The notes below the pieces were generated by a model. It was given only the letters and a program-made list of their open reading frames with translations, had not been told where the DNA came from and ran no database searches. A program made the position numbers and the translations under genes. Shown here one piece after another: positions 56,009-64,000 of a stretch of DNA of 64,000 nt (the stretch's first letter is position 1; every line of letters starts with the position of its first letter). Location of the stretch: positions 28,678,934 to 28,742,933 of the forward strand of contig NC_054743.1 of the NCBI RefSeq assembly GCF_018143015.1, read 5' to 3'. This DNA comes from Lytechinus variegatus (Eukaryota; Echinodermata; Echinoidea; Temnopleuroida; Toxopneustidae).

Positions 56009-58600
56009 GAATTTAATAGGTGAGTTTACTCACTGAATGACTTCGATTAATTTAAATACAAAGCTAAAATTTCCCATCTTTCTTTGATAGAGAAGCCATG
56101 TAGCAAAATCTCTATTCACTCACGTACAATACTTGTTCGCCTTGTGTTTCTACACACACGCTCAGGCATATCCACTTCACACACGTGCAGTCACCTAAGT
56201 TAAATTATGCACATCGACATCCATAGAAGCGATCAGGCTATGCTTCGCAACCAATCATTCTAGTCTGTTTCAGTTCTCAATTCCACTCTTTATCACTGGG
56301 TCTCACTAGGTAAGCGTAGTTTCCCAAGCTCGATGTCGCGTTCCGTTTTCTTGCAATATACAAGGTTGGTCTATAAATAAACTAAGAACCCTAACTTAAA
56401 TAATGCTTAAACTAATTGTACGGTACTTCTTATCCCTAATCACATCATCAATCAATCATCACTAATCAATCGATCACCATTTCTAATTCTAAGACTTAAC
56501 AACAAATCCAATTTATTGGATTCATCATTCTCAAACACTGATCACTAATCATCTTCCTTCTATGCAAAGTGTGCAAGTCCAATTACTGATTCCTAAGAAA
56601 AATAAAATAAAGTTCAACTGAACTTTAATATAAGAAATTTTGAAGTTAACAATTCTTCTGAACATTTCACAATAAAATTTGGATATTTACATCAATTTAC
56701 ATAAGTATAAAAATTCATTGAATATGGAATGAGCAATATTAAATTGTATAACTTAACTCTACGTAGATAAGAATTTAACTGTAAGTCTGTGCATGTCACT
56801 CTTAAATTGAAAGAATGATAAATAGAATAATAATTAATTGCTAAGTTGATAAATCCTATGTATTACTGTTACAAATACACTATCGGTATCGTTTGTAAGT
56901 ATTGATTATTACCTAAGCTACATCCTACTTTAGTTCCGTACTTTATACTCCGTAGAGTTGTGTTCCCTCTCAGAGTTATTTCCACTTAAAACTGTAAACT
57001 ACTCTCCACAAAGGTTCCAGGACCAATGGTTCTTTTCTGTCGATCTGACTTATGTGAGTAATCCTATCTAAACTGCCAGCAGTTACTCAATATCTTTCTC
57101 CATCCAATGTCACTAACCCAATACAACACACCAATCTCCAAAAATATTCTTATCCTATCAACCTCTCAACGGGCCTTGTTTACCAGCCTTACAGCGCCTA
57201 CAAAACTCCCACTCACTTTGTCGGTGTGAAGTTTGTATCAACATCCAACATTCTGTGTGATGAAAAGCCTCAGAAATCCGTAAATATCCCTAATCATCAC
57301 GGGTTCAAGAATAGACTCACATAGTACCTTTCTTAGCATTAAAGCCTACCGGAAACTCTAACCTCGTCCCTGCTGTCTGAGCATACAGCTAAGCAAAACA
57401 AGTCTGAAAGACCAACACCTTATTCCTATTTCAGTGTTAAGTAAATCAACCAACTATTTATACAATGTCAATGCTCTAATGAAGAATTAAGCTTCATCCA
57501 TAAATTGAGTTTACTTCAGTCTATAAACATCAAGTATCCTTAATAAAATATGTGAATGACTGCACAGACAATTATTTACAAGTTATTTACAAATGCTTTC
57601 TGATACTCAGGTATTTACATCTCATCTATTATTTACATGTCATTCTGATTATATCGTAATCTTAATCAGAATTAATATTCAGTATTCTGATATAACATTA
57701 AATATTTTGATATAACAAAATATTCTGGTCTTAATAACTACAAATATTCTGATCTTAACAACTACGGGAATTGCATGCTTGACACTATGTAACACGTGAC
57801 CTTAACATCCACACACTCATGATGGCTAGTTTTGTTTAGTTTTGATCCTATTTGTATATGATGTAAGAAATGTAAATAAATAACCAAAGTAATTAATCCT
57901 GAAATTAGAATTGAGTTAACGACTCTATCAATAAATATTGTTTAAACGACCAATGTGGAAAAATGCCAAAGTCAGATCAATATTCAAAGCAATACCAAAA
58001 CAACACACATTCCAGAACAACTTGACAGTTTTATGCCAAATGTTACTGACCAAAAGATAATCTCTGTTTAGAGATTGAAAATCTGACACTAGCCTTTTCC
58101 ACGTTGGTAGAATAATTTTATCAATGCAGTAATTTAATTTCCCTGACTAGATAATTTGATTAAGTATTCAGACTGTCAAGAGTCCTTAAAAGGACTGCCT
58201 AAATATAGTCATCAAGTCAGAAATAAATTCATAATATAAAAATGCATAAATTATCCAATTTCATAAATAAGGTAATTAAATAGAATTATCCATTCAGGAG
58301 ATTCCAGAAAGATAAATTAATAGTCAGCATTCATGTTCACTATCGTGACCATCAATTAATTTCTATCTGCTTTTAAACAGCTGTGTTCATGTCAAAATGA
58401 ACACAAACAAGCACCAATAAATGCTTTCATATCTTCTCTAGATATCTATCAAACAATCAGTAGACTTGATAAATCAATCAAAGTCTGCGAAAGAATAACA
58501 AAAGCTGCCCAATTTCTGTGAACAACTGATAAATCCAAGCTGACTATAAAGAAATGCAACAGAGTATTGGTTGCCTAAGATCGTCACGAACCCCAAAAAG
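56009..58600. other. 2.6 kb AT-rich, no gene seen
   Basis: No coding region, no clear tandem or inverted repeat. It may be plain flanking DNA, or part may belong to a very long LTR of the adjoining retroelement, whose far boundary is unresolved. Confidence 0.35.
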
Positions 58601-59544
58601 GTGACGAACGATTTCAAATTCGTAGCTAAAATTCATCATTATTCTCGCTGAATTCCCTGAATGGAACTAAGTGTCATATTATGACGTAATGTACTCACAG
58701 AAGAATGCTTAAGTTGAATGAACAATGAATAGTGGTTCTGAGAGAGAGATTGAGTGAGAGACTTTCAACGATCCTACTCTAACGAGCTTGCAGACGATAT
58801 GGCAAACTCTCGAAAACCTCGCCTATTTATAGACTTTTGGCCCCCCAGGATTTTGGCAATTTTTGAGCTCATTACATTACGCGGCGGGTTGTTATGTAAT
58901 TTTAGTGCTTTAAAAACCACTCAATTCACATAACATTACGCGGCGGGATGCTATGCAAATTCAGTACTTTAAAATACACAAGATAGTGCGTCTGTGCGCG
59001 TATGCGCGCATCAGAGCTTAAGATCCAAGGAAAAGTTCAAAATACTGCCGGTAATCGTCTCAGAATAAAGGAAAATAACAGTATCCAAACATGAATGAAG
59101 AAATTCCAGCAATAAATTAGTGCTGTCATCAACTTTCATGGAATTTACACAAAAGGTAAGATTCAAATTTGACTTAGAGCTATTTAAACGCTCATAAAAT
59201 GTCATAACAGACCATACCGGTCCCATAAATAGATCGTACTGCTGGCTCTACGCGATTATGGCGTGACTCAGCAGAAATATACCAATTCCTCTGCGCTAAC
59301 ACGTATGCGCGCACACTAACAATTAATCCAAAGAAATTCACCAGTCTCTCTCTGGAATTCAGGTCACAGTTCACGTAGTAAAAACAGCTGATCACCGGCA
59401 CTTAACCTTTCATTCAATGACTATAATGGCTTTCAGTTACGTTATGTAAACAAACAAAACTCCAGATGAAAAGGACATTTTAGAAATCTAAATATCTCTT
59501 TTAAGATGAGATTTTCCTATTCACGAAGGGGGGTTTCCTTCACA
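58600..59544 (-). mobile_element. Ty3/gypsy 3' LTR (outer boundary uncertain)
   Basis: Minus strand: just after a purine-rich tract, TGTGAAGGAAACC starts at 59544 as expected for an LTR beginning TG. About 715 bp in there is TATAAATAG (58824-58831), then CT-rich sequence and a GTGAGTAC donor-like site (about 58695). The far end is not fixed because the other LTR is outside the window; 58600 is only a placeholder. Confidence 0.5.
58824..58831 (-). promoter_or_regulatory. TATA box in the LTR
   Basis: Minus-strand GTCTATAAATAGGC, a strong TATA match in the expected U3 region about 715 bp from the LTR start. Confidence 0.55.
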
Positions 59545-59557
59545 CTACCCCCTGCCA
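59545..59557 (-). promoter_or_regulatory. polypurine tract
   Basis: Minus strand GGCAGGGGGTAG ends immediately before the LTR start TGTGAAGG. This is the usual place for the plus-strand primer of an LTR retrotransposon. Confidence 0.6.
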
Positions 59558-59724
59558 AATAAGTCACTGTCCCAGTGACTATATAAATAGCATTAAATTT
59601 CAATATATAGCAATACAAAATACATGAATATTCATTCATGCACATAAAAAAAAATATTCTTAAACGTCATAAGATACATAAAGCTCATACAAAATACATG
59701 AGGATCATAAAAATGTACAACAAA

Positions 59725-60699
59725 TTACTTTGTAACTTTTGGTCTTTTCTCTGGATAGTGAGAGTCAATTAATCTTCTTTTTAGAACATATCCATTCTTT
59801 GTCTTGACATAGTAAGATGTGGCAATCGTAACCTTGGTAACTATTTGGATCTGGTCATTCTGGCATTCAGGAAGGTTTATGGAAATAGTCTTCTTATCAC
59901 TGACAAGTTCAACAACTCTGCATTCTGGGGTCTCATCTGTGTTGCCTTCTGAATTCTTTTCAATCTGTCTTATCTCTGCCTTCAGTCTCTTCTCCTCTTC
60001 TAATCTCTTCTTCTCAAGCTCCCTTTCTTTCTCTAGCCTCTCTTCTTCCTGTCTTCTCTGCTTTGCTTCCTTGTCACGTTTCCTTCTCTCTAATTTTCTC
60101 TTCTCTTCTTCTAACCTTCTCTCCTCCTCCTCTATCTTCCGCTTCTCCTCTTCTAGCTGCTTTCCTTCTTCATCGAGTTGTCTCTCTTCTTCTTCTTTCT
60201 CCCTACTTTCCTGTAGTTTCCGTCTTTCTTCTATGATCTCCTCATCTATCTCGTCTATCTTGCTCCTACCAACCCTTTTCCAAACTCTTTCCTGGCTATC
60301 CTCCTTCCTCCTTTCTTCCTCTACTGCTTCCTGCCGCCTTCTTTCCTCCTCGATTCTTTCCTCCTCCTCTTTCCTCTTTCTTTGTTCTTCTCGTCCGTTC
60401 TTCTCTTTCTCCCTTTCTTCCTCTATCTGTCTCCTCTTCTCCCTTTCCTGCTGTTCCTCCATCCTTTCTTTAGACTTACATGTAGGCAAAGTCGGGCTAG
60501 ATCTTAGTGTATCCACTTCTTTGATATAAGCTCGGTGATGTCTTTTGTAATGCTGTCTCATTGACTCTCTTTTATCAGTCTCATGATTACATCTTTCACA
60601 GTGAATAAGAAAAGTCATTTGATGAACCTTCCGTAGATGATAATTTAATTCTGGATAAGATGAAAATACTCTTTTGCAGTGCCTGCAGGTCACTTCCAT
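59725..60699 (-). CDS. retrotransposon ORF3: C2H2 zinc fingers plus charged coiled coil
   Basis: 324 aa, intact. Two C2H2-type fingers: C5-x2-C8 with H21 and H26, and C34-x2-C37 with H50 and H54/H55. Residues about 78-250 are Glu/Arg/Lys-rich with few helix breakers, a long single helix or coiled coil. The last 65 residues are mixed and more globular (VVELVSDKKTISINLPE...). It sits between integrase and the polypurine tract, where env lies in env-bearing elements, but has no signal peptide or membrane span. CTTACAG ends 7 nt before the ATG, a splice-acceptor-like site that could allow a subgenomic mRNA. Role unknown; nucleic-acid binding is inferred from the fingers. The opposite-strand 236-codon Ser/Leu frame is its shadow. 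Confidence 0.78.
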   Translation of the reverse strand: MEVTCRHCKRVFSSYPELNYHLRKVHQMTFLIHCERCNHETDKRESMRQHYKRHHRAYIKEVDTLRSSPTLPTCKSKERMEEQQEREKRRQIEEEREKEKNGREEQRKRKEEEERIEEERRRQEAVEEERRKEDSQERVWKRVGRSKIDEIDEEIIEERRKLQESREKEEEERQLDEEGKQLEEEKRKIEEEERRLEEEKRKLERRKRDKEAKQRRQEEERLEKERELEKKRLEEEKRLKAEIRQIEKNSEGNTDETPECRVVELVSDKKTISINLPECQNDQIQIVTKVTIATSYYVKTKNGYVLKRRLIDSHYPEKRPKVTK

Positions 60700-60850
60700 C
60701 CTGGTACTGTAAGATACAAATTACAAAGCATACAAGGCATATATATAATTGTATGTTGTCATACATACAATCAAAATGATAAAGAAAGGAATATTGTAGA
60801 ATAAATTTCTGAATACAGCCATCATGGTGAAGATGTATTGTTTTTGTGAC

Positions 60851-62290
60851 TCAAAGTTCAATGTATCTTTGTGGTGGAACCCTGTTTCTATTTGGATTAC
60901 GCCTGATTTCTTGTGTCAACCAGTTTTTTAAAGGCTTTCCAGTATAAGCCTTTAGTCGATCGATGTGCACCACCTTTGGTTTGCTTCTCGATGATTCCTG
61001 AATTCGATACACAACATCTGAAAGTTTGGTTACCACCATAAATGGTCCTTTCCATTTCATGCTCAGCTTAGGACACACTCCTTTCTTCCTTGATGCGTCG
61101 AATAACCACACCCAGTCTCCAGTCGTAAAACTTCGCTGAATAATATTTCTATCATAAGACTTAGCCTGTCTTTCAGCTGCAATTCCAAGTTTTTCTCTAG
61201 CACCTTCATGTACCTCATGTAACTTTTCCCTCACATCACTTACATAGTCCGATTCTTCTTCATTTGCAGGTGTTGGAGAAGGTAACAGCAAATCTACCGG
61301 CAGACTGATTTCTCTTCCAAGCATCATCATAGCAGGACTTTCTCCAGTTGATTCCTGGACTGCTGATCTGTATGCCAACATAGCAAATGGTATCCTCTCA
61401 TCCCAGTCCTTCTGTTCACCATCTGGATCGAGCAATGACGACACCATACCCAGTAAGGTTCTATTAAATCTTTCTATAAATCCATCTCCTTGTGGGTGTA
61501 GTGGGCAAGTCCTTGTTTTCTTAATACCAAGCATCTTACACATCTCTGCCATCAGCCTTGATTCAAAATTCCTCCCTTGATCACTATGTAGTTCTTTTGG
61601 TATCCCATACCGACAAATAAACTCCTCCACTAGTACCCTAGCAACCGTCTCCGCCTCCTGATCTGGTAATGGATACGATTCTATCCATTTCGTGAAATAG
61701 TCTCCCACGACTAGCACATACTTGTTTCCACTGTCCGTTTCGGGTAAAGGGCCCAAAATGTCCATCGCTACCCTTTCTAATGGTGCACCAACTCTATATT
61801 TCTGAAGTGGAGCTTTATTCTTCTTTGGGGGGTTTTTCAGCTGTGCACAGATAGTACATCTCTTAATCCACAATCGCACATCTGCAGCAAGTCCAACCCA
61901 GTAATATCTCCTCTGTACTTTATGTAATGTCTTATTGACTCCAAGATGAGCAGCTGTTTGAGAACCATGTAATTCCTCCAGTACTGTACTTCGCAAAGAA
62001 CGAGGTAGTACAATTTTCCTAGTTATCTCCTTTCCATCTTCTGATTCCCATCTCCTCATCAAGACACCTTTTTGTACTTCTAGCAAAGTCCAGTTTACCC
62101 AGTAAGCCTTAGTAGCTGATGATAGGTGCGAAACATCTTTCCAGCTCGGCCGCTCACTGCATATTTCCTTCCATCTCAAAATATGCTTTATATCTCCATC
62201 TTGTAACTGTGCCTTCCTGATTTCCTCTTCAGTTATTGGCGTAAATGTTAAGGTAGACATCTCCTTTTCATCACACTCTCCAGCCTCCAT
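60851..62290 (-). CDS. Ty3/gypsy integrase
   Basis: 479 aa, intact. The zinc-binding HHCC region uses H108, H115, C145 and C148. The catalytic core has D177 (AMDILGPLPE), D237 (HSDQGRNFE) and E273 (DGFIERFNRT), a D,D(35)E arrangement. A GPY/F-type C-terminal module has KWKGPFMVV near 412-420 and VVHIDRLKAY near 440-449. It joins element cDNA to host DNA. The ORF is separated from RT-RNase H by about 143 nt with a stop. A pyrimidine-rich stretch ending CGTAG just upstream keeps the integrase frame open, so splicing or another recoding route may join them. It may also be a separate product. Confidence 0.93.
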   Translation of the reverse strand: MEAGECDEKEMSTLTFTPITEEEIRKAQLQDGDIKHILRWKEICSERPSWKDVSHLSSATKAYWVNWTLLEVQKGVLMRRWESEDGKEITRKIVLPRSLRSTVLEELHGSQTAAHLGVNKTLHKVQRRYYWVGLAADVRLWIKRCTICAQLKNPPKKNKAPLQKYRVGAPLERVAMDILGPLPETDSGNKYVLVVGDYFTKWIESYPLPDQEAETVARVLVEEFICRYGIPKELHSDQGRNFESRLMAEMCKMLGIKKTRTCPLHPQGDGFIERFNRTLLGMVSSLLDPDGEQKDWDERIPFAMLAYRSAVQESTGESPAMMMLGREISLPVDLLLPSPTPANEEESDYVSDVREKLHEVHEGAREKLGIAAERQAKSYDRNIIQRSFTTGDWVWLFDASRKKGVCPKLSMKWKGPFMVVTKLSDVVYRIQESSRSKPKVVHIDRLKAYTGKPLKNWLTQEIRRNPNRNRVPPQRYIEL

Positions 62291-62433
62291 GTCAAAATCT
62301 TGCGTTAAGTAAGTAGATAGAATCCAATATAGTTCACTACGAAAAACAATGATATAAATTCAATTAATGTCACAAATTCACATTCAAATGGAAATAAAGT
62401 CTATTTCTTTACTTCTCTTCCATTTCCAGTCTT

Positions 62434-64000
62434 CTAAAATCTCCTACAATGTCGGCAATCGGTGCAAGGTCGTCTGGATAACCCATCAGCATTCAAGTGG
62501 ACACGTCCAGCACGATGCTCTAAGGTGAGTTGGTACTGTGTTATCACTTCAAGCCATCTGGCTAACTGTCCTTCAGGATTCCTAAACTCTAGTAGCCATC
62601 TAAGTGCACCATGATCTGTTCTAACTTTCACTTTTTGTCCATACAGATAATGACGGAAATGCTTGAGAAAGTTCACAACAGCTAATAGCTCCCTCCTTGT
62701 TACGCAGTAATTCTGTTCTGCAGGATTTAGAGTCTTACTGGCATATGCAATAACCCTTTCCTTTCCCTCTTGTTCTTGTGAAAGTACTGCTCCTATTGCA
62801 AAATTGCTGGCGTCTGTATCAAGAATGAATCCAACATTCAGTCTTGGGTAGGCTAGAATTGGGGCGGTCGTTAACATTCTCTTCATCATCTGAAAAGCCT
62901 CCTCGCATTCTGTTGTCCAGATGAAGGGCTCATCTTTCTTGGTTAGATTGGTAAGTGGTTTCGCCACATCAGAGAATTTGAGTATGAATCTCCTGTAGTA
63001 GGATGCTAATCCAAGAAAACTCCGCACCTCTGTCTGGTTGGTTGGTGTGGGCCATGATTTAACAGCCTCTATCTTATCCGGGTCAGTCTTCACTCCATCG
63101 GACGATACCACATGTCCCAGATATAAGACCTCCTTCTGAAATAGATGACACTTCTTGGGTTTCAATTTCAGGTTTGCTTCTCTTAGTCGCTGTAGAGTTA
63201 TTCTCATTCTATTGATCATCTCAGATACATTAGAGCCATAGACTATTATGTCATCTAGGTAGATTAAGAGTATCTTCCATTGCAGACCTCTGAACACATT
63301 TTCCATCAACCTCTCAAAAGTAGATGGCGCATTGCAAAGTCCGAATGGCATGACCTCGAATTGGTATAATCCTCCTGGTACCACAAATGCTGATTTTTCT
63401 TTAGCATCATCATCTAAGGGAACTTGCCAGTAGCCTGAAGCTAAGTCTAGCGTGCAAAAGTAACTTGCACCTTCAAGAGAATCCAGTGATTCAGCAATGT
63501 TAGGTAATGGAAACGAATCTTTCACAGTATTCTGATTCAGGAGTCTGTAGTCTACGCAGAATCGTTTGGTTCCATCCTTCTTATCCACCAATACTATCGG
63601 GGAAGACCAGGCACTGGATGAAGGTGTGATGATCCCTCGTGCTAGCATGTCTTCAATTTGCTTCTCTACTTCTTCCCTCTGACCCATAGGGTGGCGTCTA
63701 GGTCTCTGCCTAATAGGGGCATTGCTTGTAGTATGGATACTGTGCTTCAACTTGTCGGTACATCCAATATCATGGTCACCTTTTGAGAATACATCACAGA
63801 AATCTGTCAATAGGGTAGCAACATCAGAATGGTGAGCATCTTCAATGTTCGGTTTAGCTCTCTCAAAGATATCTGTCAAATGTTCTGGTATCTCCTGTTT
63901 GATGACCATCGCCAGTCTGTTACTTCTGTGATTTGTGCACGAAATAGTCTCTCCATGTAAGGTTACCATCATTCGCTCACAATCAATAGTTGCATTTGTT
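62434..64000 (-). CDS. Ty3/gypsy reverse transcriptase-RNase H (runs off the window)
   Basis: 512 aa from the first in-window Met; the frame remains open to the window edge, so the true start and protease/gag are outside. Reverse transcriptase: FCVDYRLLNQNTVKDSFPLP (138-157), catalytic D176 in LDLASGYW, and YLDD at 238-241. RNase H: D385, E428 and D453 in LDTDAS, RRELLA and RTDHG. The usual connection segment with GLASYYRRFI lies between. It ends RPCTDCRHCRRF and stop at 62434. The order RT-RNase H-integrase is that of Ty3/gypsy. All catalytic residues are present, so this copy is young or still competent. Confidence 0.94.
   Translation of the reverse strand, partial: TNATIDCERMMVTLHGETISCTNHRSNRLAMVIKQEIPEHLTDIFERAKPNIEDAHHSDVATLLTDFCDVFSKGDHDIGCTDKLKHSIHTTSNAPIRQRPRRHPMGQREEVEKQIEDMLARGIITPSSSAWSSPIVLVDKKDGTKRFCVDYRLLNQNTVKDSFPLPNIAESLDSLEGASYFCTLDLASGYWQVPLDDDAKEKSAFVVPGGLYQFEVMPFGLCNAPSTFERLMENVFRGLQWKILLIYLDDIIVYGSNVSEMINRMRITLQRLREANLKLKPKKCHLFQKEVLYLGHVVSSDGVKTDPDKIEAVKSWPTPTNQTEVRSFLGLASYYRRFILKFSDVAKPLTNLTKKDEPFIWTTECEEAFQMMKRMLTTAPILAYPRLNVGFILDTDASNFAIGAVLSQEQEGKERVIAYASKTLNPAEQNYCVTRRELLAVVNFLKHFRHYLYGQKVKVRTDHGALRWLLEFRNPEGQLARWLEVITQYQLTLEHRAGRVHLNADGLSRRPCTDCRHCRRF

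Noticed and set aside
59819-60529. 236-codon open frame on the + strand rich in Ser/Leu/Phe
   Set aside because: It is the exact antisense of the Glu/Arg-rich coiled coil of ORF3. Such repeats keep the opposite strand open by composition.

Overview
This window looks like nuclear DNA of a marine invertebrate deuterostome, most likely a sea urchin or other echinoderm. The reasons are AT-rich sequence with spliced genes and GT-AG introns, tandem secreted C-type-lectin-like genes, tRNA-derived SINEs, CR1/L2-like LINE fragments, a Tc1 element, a Ty3/gypsy retrotransposon and many terminal-inverted-repeat (TIR) elements. The species cannot be fixed from sequence alone. Most of the window is transposon-derived or plain intronic and intergenic DNA. 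Most open frames of 60-100 codons are chance.

Genes. Two paralogous four-exon genes lie in tandem on the + strand. Gene 1 has coding exons 6202-6259, 10108-10407, 19053-19196 and 20374-20555 (227 aa). Gene 2 has 22835-22892, 32719-33003, 34045-34185 and 35736-35917 (221 aa). All introns are phase 1, and each spliced CDS is an exact multiple of three. Each protein is a signal peptide, a C-type-lectin-like domain without the usual calcium/sugar motifs, and a conserved Cys-containing C-terminal tail. About 700 bp of 5' flank, including a TATA-like element, is duplicated with them. A third, less certain gene is on the - strand (about 52871 down to 46060). A two-exon coding remnant of unknown identity sits in gene 1 intron 2 (13990-14659).

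Mobile DNA. 1-5.5 kb: MITEs, nested palindromes, a SINE and a LINE tail. 6.3-20 kb: gene 1 introns with a long TGA microsatellite, a TA tract and several TIR elements. One of these (16.7-17.8 kb) is built from about 160-bp repeats carrying nuclear-receptor DR1-like sites. 21.9-32.7 kb: gene 2 flank and intron 1, with a cluster of palindromes, TIR elements, a tandem repeat carrying RFX X-box-like palindromes and a decayed LINE. 36.6-46 kb: SINEs, a 1.6-kb Tc1 transposon with Sleeping-Beauty-like IR/DR ends, a satellite-bearing element, and a repeat invaded by two younger MITEs. 49.3-52.6 kb: three consecutive foldback elements. 53.4-54.4 kb: an array of about 116-bp repeats that shares its terminal sequence, in inverted orientation, with the 42-kb satellite element.

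Right end. A - strand Ty3/gypsy element enters from the right edge: RT-RNase H (open to the edge), integrase, then a third intact ORF encoding two C2H2 zinc fingers and a long charged coiled coil, then a polypurine tract and the start of an LTR at 59544 with a TATA box. The third ORF sits where env genes sit, with a splice-acceptor-like site 7 nt before its ATG. It is the most unusual coding feature here. Next most interesting are the tandem lectin-like pair, whose third exon has diverged far more than its neighbours, and the satellite and foldback structures.
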